A stretch of DNA of 18,629 nt from Sandaracinobacteroides sp964394815 (GTDB lineage: Bacteria; Pseudomonadota; Alphaproteobacteria; Sphingomonadales; Sphingomonadaceae): NCBI GenBank assembly GCA_964394815.1, contig CAYMZC010000036.1, forward strand, positions 1 to 18,629, written 5' to 3'. The notes under the pieces were generated by a model, which searched no databases, was not told where the DNA came from, and saw only the letters and a program-made list of their open reading frames with translations. Shown here piece after piece: positions 14,809 through 18,629 of the stretch. The position numbers and the translations under genes were made by a program. Within the stretch, counting starts at the first letter, position 1. Every line of letters starts with the position of its first letter.

Positions 14809-15273
14809 ATGGTGCCCGGCCCCATGCCGCCCCCGCAGGAGGCGGACGGGACCGGGGCGCGTGGCGACATGGCGCACGCCGGGCCGAAGCCAGCATCCAA
14901 CTGGGGCTGGGCGGATGGCCGGCTGAAGCGGCGTCGGGATTTCCTGGCAGCCAATGCCGGAGTTCGTGTGCCGACTCCGGCCTTCATCCTTCTGGTCAAT
15001 CCAAGCCCTACCGGCGAGGCTCGTGTCGGCTTCACCGTTTCGAAGCGCGTCGGCAATTCCGTGGCCCGAAATCGCGCGCGCAGGCGCTTGCGCGAAGTGG
15101 CGCGCGCCCTGTTTCGCGAGCATGCCGTTCCGGGGGCCGATCATGTCTTCATCGCCCGGCCGCTCCCGGAGGAGCGCCCCTTTCCCATATTGATGGACGA
15201 CGTGCGAGCGGCCCTTGGCAAGGCGGCGCGCCGTGCGGCCGCGCCGCGCCCGGGCGGCGGGAGGCGGGGATGA
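14809..15273 (+). CDS. rnpA: Ribonuclease P protein component
   Basis: RnpA binds the RNase P RNA and aids 5'-end maturation of tRNAs. The signature RLKRRRDF (about residues 38-45), the segment ARVGFTVSKRVGNSV and the basic RNR helix ARNRARRRLREVAR (87-100) identify it clearly. From the ATG at 14809 the product has 154 residues, longer than the usual 110-130. The first 35 or so residues are Pro/Gly-rich and not recognisably RnpA. ATG 14869 would give 134 residues and is a serious alternative, and 14824 is another. None has a strong ribosome-binding site, so translation may be coupled to rpmH, which ends 4 bp upstream of 14809. The stop overlaps the yidD start by 4 bp (ATGA). Confidence 0.9.
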   Translation: MVPGPMPPPQEADGTGARGDMAHAGPKPASNWGWADGRLKRRRDFLAANAGVRVPTPAFILLVNPSPTGEARVGFTVSKRVGNSVARNRARRRLREVARALFREHAVPGADHVFIARPLPEERPFPILMDDVRAALGKAARRAAAPRPGGGRRG

Positions 15274-15542
15274 GCATCGCCGCCCGCGCGCTTGCCGGCC
15301 TGTTCCGTCTGTGGCAACTCAGTTTCTCGCTTGTCCTGCCGCCTTCGTGTCGTTTCCAGCCAAGCTGTTCCCATTATGGAATAGAAGCGCTGAAGCGGCA
15401 TGGCCTGGTGGCCGGGCTGTGGCTCACGCTTCGCCGGATCGGCCGCTGCCACCCCTGGGGCGGCCATGGCCATGATCCGGTTCCAGAAACCTTCAGCTTC
15501 AGGCGCCAGAAGGCGTCCCGAATGACACAGGAAAATCCGTGA
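15270..15542 (+). CDS. yidD: Membrane protein insertion efficiency factor
   Basis: This 90-residue protein has the YidD pattern: a hydrophobic, amphipathic N-terminus (LAGLFRLWQLSFSLVL), the conserved segment PPSCRFQPSCSHYGIEALKRHG with its cysteines, and RCHPWGGHGHDPVP. YidD is a small inner-membrane-associated protein that assists YidC-dependent insertion. Its ATG overlaps the rnpA stop and its TGA overlaps the yidC GTG, each by 4 bp, so the three genes are likely translationally coupled. The C-terminus ends MTQENP, an odd echo of the YidC N-terminus MTQENR. Confidence 0.95.
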   Translation: MSIAARALAGLFRLWQLSFSLVLPPSCRFQPSCSHYGIEALKRHGLVAGLWLTLRRIGRCHPWGGHGHDPVPETFSFRRQKASRMTQENP

Positions 15543-15555
15543 CGCAGGAAAACCG
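15522..15555 (+). repeat. Tandem 17 bp duplication of the yidC start region
   Basis: ATGACACAGGAAAATCC (15522-15538) is followed directly by GTGACGCAGGAAAACCG (15539-15555), with 13 of 17 bases identical. The second copy is the real start of yidC. The first lies in the yidD frame as its last codons, MTQENP, just before its stop. Because the unit is 17 bp, the two copies read in different frames. Confidence 0.75.
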
Positions 15556-17251
15556 CAACCTTCTCCTCGCAGTCGTGCTGTCGGCGCTGGTCCTGTTCGG
15601 ATGGACCTGGGTCTCGGAAACATGGCTCCAGCCCCCCGCCAGCACCAGCCAGGCGGCAGGCGGCGATGCCGGCGCCGCTGCAAGTGGCGCCCCGGCGGCT
15701 GTCGGTGCGGTTCCGGTCGGCGCTGTGGCGGCGCCCCGCCCGGTGGATGCGGTCGTTGCCGAAGCGCCGCGTGTCCGCATCGAGACGCCGCGCCTCAGCG
15801 GCTCGATCAACCTTGTCGGCGCGCGGATCGATGACCTGCTGCTGAAGGATCACAGGGTTGCGCTTGGCGATGATGCCGCCCCGGTGCGCCTGTTCGCGCC
15901 CTCGGGCAGCGCCAATGCCTATTTCGCCGGGTTCGGCTGGGTCGGCCCCGGTGCGCCGCCGTCGGATGCGCGCTGGACGGCATCCGCCGACACGCTTTCG
16001 CCCGGCAAGCCCGTTACCCTGAGCTGGACTTCGCCGGCGGCCATCCGCTTCGAACTCATGTTCTCGGTGGACGAGAATTTCATCTTCACCGTGCGTGAGC
16101 GGGTGACGAACGGCAGTGCCAGCCCGCTGGCGCTTCGCTCCTTCGGCTTCGTGAACCGCACTGGCGAAGGCCCCGAAAAGGATGCCTTCAACCTGCATGT
16201 CGGCCCCATCGCGGTTCTGGATGGCACGCTGAAGGAAGGCGAGATCGGCTATGAGACGCTGCGGAAGGACGGCGCGCAGACCATCAGCAGCCGTGGCGGC
16301 TGGCTTGGCATCACTGACAAGCACTGGCTGGCCGCGCTGATCCCGGACCAGAAGGGCCAGATCGAGGCGCGCTTCACGCCAGCCGAAGGCAACCGCTATC
16401 AGGTGGACTGGCTGAACACCGCCAGCATCATCGAGCCGGGCGCCAGCCGCACCGCCACGAGCCACCTGTTCGCCGGCGCCAAGGAAGCAAGGCTTTTGAA
16501 CGCCGTGCGCGACGATCTCGGCGCACCGTTGTTCGACCGGGCGCTGGCCTGGGGCTGGTTCTGGTTCATCGCCCAGCCCATCTTCGCGCTGCTGCAATGG
16601 CTCTATGGGCTTTTCGGCAATTATGCACTGGCGATCGTCGGCCTCACGCTGGTCGTGCGGGCGCTGCTCTTTCCCATCGCCAACAAGCAATATGCCAGCA
16701 TGGCAAAGATGCGGATCTTCGCTCCGAAAATGAAGGAGATTCAGGAAAAGTACAAGGAAGACAAGCAGAAGCAGCAATATGAGCTTATGGAGCTCTATCG
16801 CCGGGAAAAGATCAATCCGCTGGCCGGCTGCCTGCCCATCCTCATCCAGATCCCGATCTTCTATGCGCTTTACAAGGTGCTGCTCATCTCGGTGGAAATC
16901 CGCCATGAGCCGGCCTTCCTGTGGATCAAGGATCTTTCCGCCCCCGATCCGCTGACGCCGCTGAACCTGTTCGGCCTGCTGCCCTTCGATCCGCCGGCGA
17001 TCATCGCCATCGGCGTCCTGCCCATCCTGCTCGGCATCACCATGTACGCCCAGTTCAAGCTGAACCCGCAGCCGATGGATGAAATCCAGCAGAAGGTCTT
17101 TGCCTGGATGCCCTGGATCTTCATGTTCATGATGGCGCCGTTCGCGGCCGGTCTCCAGATCTACTGGATCGTGAACAACCTCGTATCCATCCTCCAGCAA
17201 TGGGTGCTCATCCGCAAGCATCCGGCGCCAGCGCCGGCGCCCTCGAAGTGA
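15539..17251 (+). CDS. yidC: Membrane protein insertase YidC
   Basis: This 570-residue protein has the Gram-negative YidC layout. TM1 at about residues 8-24 (LLLAVVLSALVLFGWTW) is followed by an Ala/Pro-rich linker and a large periplasmic beta domain to about 335. The conserved insertase core then begins near FDRALAWGWFWFIAQPIF and has four further membrane segments. The hydrophilic-groove arginine is Arg374 in LTLVVRALLFPI. The cytoplasmic coiled hairpin reads KMKEIQEKYKEDKQKQQ, and the NPLAGCLPILIQIPIFYALY block is intact. YidC inserts and folds inner-membrane proteins alone or with SecYEG. The GTG start at 15539 overlaps the yidD stop and has CAGGAAAA upstream. Its stop overlaps the engB GTG. 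Confidence 0.97.
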   Translation: MTQENRNLLLAVVLSALVLFGWTWVSETWLQPPASTSQAAGGDAGAAASGAPAAVGAVPVGAVAAPRPVDAVVAEAPRVRIETPRLSGSINLVGARIDDLLLKDHRVALGDDAAPVRLFAPSGSANAYFAGFGWVGPGAPPSDARWTASADTLSPGKPVTLSWTSPAAIRFELMFSVDENFIFTVRERVTNGSASPLALRSFGFVNRTGEGPEKDAFNLHVGPIAVLDGTLKEGEIGYETLRKDGAQTISSRGGWLGITDKHWLAALIPDQKGQIEARFTPAEGNRYQVDWLNTASIIEPGASRTATSHLFAGAKEARLLNAVRDDLGAPLFDRALAWGWFWFIAQPIFALLQWLYGLFGNYALAIVGLTLVVRALLFPIANKQYASMAKMRIFAPKMKEIQEKYKEDKQKQQYELMELYRREKINPLAGCLPILIQIPIFYALYKVLLISVEIRHEPAFLWIKDLSAPDPLTPLNLFGLLPFDPPAIIAIGVLPILLGITMYAQFKLNPQPMDEIQQKVFAWMPWIFMFMMAPFAAGLQIYWIVNNLVSILQQWVLIRKHPAPAPAPSK

Positions 17252-17889
17252 CGGCGTTTCCGGAAGACAGGCTGGAACAGGCCCGCAAGCTGTTCGCCGG
17301 CCCGATCGGCTTCGAACTGTCGGCTCCGCGGCTCGATGTCCTGCCGCCGGCCGTGCTGCCGGAGGTGGCCTTTGCAGGCCGCTCCAATGTCGGCAAATCC
17401 TCGCTGCTCAACGCCCTGACAGGGCGGCAGGGCCTGGCGCGCACCTCCAACACGCCCGGGCGCACGCAGGAACTGAACACCTTCCTGGTTGGCCAGCCGC
17501 CGGTGATGCGCCTCGTCGACATGCCGGGCTATGGCTATGCCGAAGCCCCGAAGGATGTGGTGAGGTCCTGGGCGCGGCTGATCGGAGACTATCTGCGCGG
17601 CCGGCCGACCCTGAAGCGGGTTCTGGTGCTGGTGGACAGCCGCCACGGGCTTAAGCCGGTGGATCGCGAGATCATGGAACTGATGGACAAGTCCGCGGTT
17701 TCCTACCAGCTGATCCTGACCAAGGCCGACAAGGTGAAACCCACGGCGCTGGCGGAAACGCTGGAGGGCGTGGCTGCCGAAGCGCGCAGGCACCCGGCCG
17801 CCCACCCGGTGCTCATCGCCACCAGCAGCGAGACGAAGGCCGGCATCCCGGACCTGCGCGCAGCGGTGGTGGCGGCCGCCTTCGACTGA
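17248..17889 (+). CDS. engB: Ribosome biogenesis GTP-binding protein EngB/YsxC/YihA
   Basis: This 213-residue TRAFAC GTPase is involved in late assembly of the 50S subunit in family members. All G motifs are present: G1 GRSNVGKS (residues 44-51), G2 around TSNTPGRTQ, G3 DMPGYGYAEAP, G4 TKADKVKP and G5 ATSSETKAG. The length is usual for the family. GTG 17248 is chosen because it overlaps the yidC stop (GTGA) and begins near the homologous region. An ATG at 17200 would extend 48 bases into yidC and is unlikely. The gene ends the coupled rpmH-to-engB set. Alphaproteobacteria often keep this order. Confidence 0.96.
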   Translation: MTAFPEDRLEQARKLFAGPIGFELSAPRLDVLPPAVLPEVAFAGRSNVGKSSLLNALTGRQGLARTSNTPGRTQELNTFLVGQPPVMRLVDMPGYGYAEAPKDVVRSWARLIGDYLRGRPTLKRVLVLVDSRHGLKPVDREIMELMDKSAVSYQLILTKADKVKPTALAETLEGVAAEARRHPAAHPVLIATSSETKAGIPDLRAAVVAAAFD

Positions 17890-17988
17890 GGGCCTGAGCC
17901 CCGGAAAGCTGAGCCCCTGAACCCGGACAATTTGATGCAAGCATTTCGTCGCACCTGCTGCTAAGGCAGGGCCGATACAGGAGACATG

Positions 17989-18629
17989 ATGCAGGCCTTG
18001 AACGCGCTCACCATCGGCGGACGCCAGTTTCTACCCCTTGTCGAAGGCGGCAAGGGCGTATCCGCCACCAACCACCAGTCGTCCGGCGCATGGGCGCGCG
18101 CGGGCGGTCTTGGCACGATTTCCGCCGTCAACGCTGACAGTTACGACGAGAACGGCAATGTAATTCCGCAGGTCTATCACAGCCCCACACGCCCCGGCCG
18201 CCACGAGGAACTGGTGGCCTATGCCATCGACGGCGCAGTCCAGCAGGTGAAGCGGGCCTATGATCTCGCGGCGGACGAACTGCGGGCCGGGCGCGGCGCG
18301 CTCAACATCAACGTGCTATGGGAAATGGGCGGCGCCCAGCGAGTGCTGGAAGGTGTGCTGGAGCGCACGAAAGGCATGCTGCATGGTGTCACCTGCGGCG
18401 CGGGCATGCCCTACAAGCTGTCCGAGATCGCGGCGCGCCACGGAGTCCATTACTATCCGATCATCTCTTCCGGCCGCGCCTTCCGCGCGCTGTGGAAGCG
18501 CGCCTATTCCAAGGCCAGCGAATGGCTCGGTGCCGTTGTCTATGAAGACCCCTGGCTTGCCGGTGGCCACAATGGCCTTTCGAACGCCGAGGATCCGCGC
18601 CAGCCGCAAGACCCTTACCCGCGCGTGAA
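17989..18629 (+). CDS. Nitronate monooxygenase / 2-nitropropane dioxygenase-type flavoprotein (5' part)
   Basis: The frame is open from ATG 17989 to the window edge (about 213 residues), so the 3' end is missing. There are tandem start codons, ATG 17986 and 17989. AGGAG at 17979-17983 is only 2 bases from the first and 5 from the second, which favours the second. The TIM-barrel FMN family pattern is visible: ALTIGGRQFLPLVEGGKGVS at the start, LNINVLWEMGG, GVTCGAGMPYKLSEIAARHGV, HYYPIISSGRAFRALWKRA and AGGHNGLSNAEDP. The GGHNG segment corresponds to the phosphate/flavin and active-site His loop. Such enzymes oxidise alkyl nitronates, but many members have other or unknown substrates. The 5' spacer of about 100 bp contains two CTGAGCCCC repeats (17894-17902, 17909-17917) and no clear promoter. 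Confidence 0.8.
   Translation, partial: MQALNALTIGGRQFLPLVEGGKGVSATNHQSSGAWARAGGLGTISAVNADSYDENGNVIPQVYHSPTRPGRHEELVAYAIDGAVQQVKRAYDLAADELRAGRGALNINVLWEMGGAQRVLEGVLERTKGMLHGVTCGAGMPYKLSEIAARHGVHYYPIISSGRAFRALWKRAYSKASEWLGAVVYEDPWLAGGHNGLSNAEDPRQPQDPYPRV

Noticed and set aside
15374..17221. 615-codon reverse-strand open frame across yidD and yidC
   Set aside because: It is antisense to yidC, which is unmistakable. The composition is typical of a shadow frame and no recognisable domain is present.
17932..17964. TTGATG and TGCTAA as promoter of the nitronate monooxygenase gene
   Set aside because: The spacer would be 21 bp and both hexamers match the consensus poorly, so no promoter is called in this spacer.

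Overview
The window is an ordinary-density, GC-rich (roughly two thirds G+C) chromosomal segment. It most resembles an alphaproteobacterium, probably a sphingomonad or relative. This rests on the gene families, the rpmH-rnpA-yidD-yidC-engB order, frequent 1-4 bp stop/start overlaps and GTG starts. No rRNA, tRNA, CRISPR array, insertion sequence or phage gene is visible. The longest gene-free stretch is about 185 bp.

Left part (1-6699): the start of an exported SH3-like protein gene runs leftward. Divergent from it is a rightward set of a D-2-hydroxyacid (glyoxylate/hydroxypyruvate-type) dehydrogenase, a large patatin-like protein and a Tat-exported class-C beta-lactamase-family serine hydrolase, the last two joined by a 1 bp stop/start overlap. 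Converging on them are a glutathione S-transferase-family gene and queG (epoxyqueuosine reductase), which overlap by 20 bp.

Middle part (6885-10360): two consecutive acyl-CoA dehydrogenase genes look like catalytic and non-catalytic subunits of a heteromeric enzyme. Only the first has a glutamate where a catalytic base is expected. A perfect 15 bp inverted repeat follows, then a putative lipoprotein with an aromatic-rich DUF6600-like region and a disordered Pro/Arg tail.

The most interesting region (10453-14519) is a tight four-gene cluster: circularly permuted ATP-grasp protein, alpha-E helical protein, transglutaminase-like cysteine protease, and Anbu, the ancestral-beta-subunit proteasome-type peptidase with a Thr directly after Met. 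This gene association is known from comparative genomics, but its substrate and product remain obscure. Ligation by ATP-grasp/alpha-E together with two proteolytic folds suggests a peptide-tagging, peptide-synthesis or peptide-processing system.

Right part (14520-18629): a sigma70-like promoter precedes rpmH, rnpA, yidD, yidC and engB, which serve ribosome assembly, RNase P and inner-membrane protein insertion. The last four genes are packed through 4 bp overlaps. The window ends inside a nitronate monooxygenase / 2-nitropropane dioxygenase-type flavoprotein gene.
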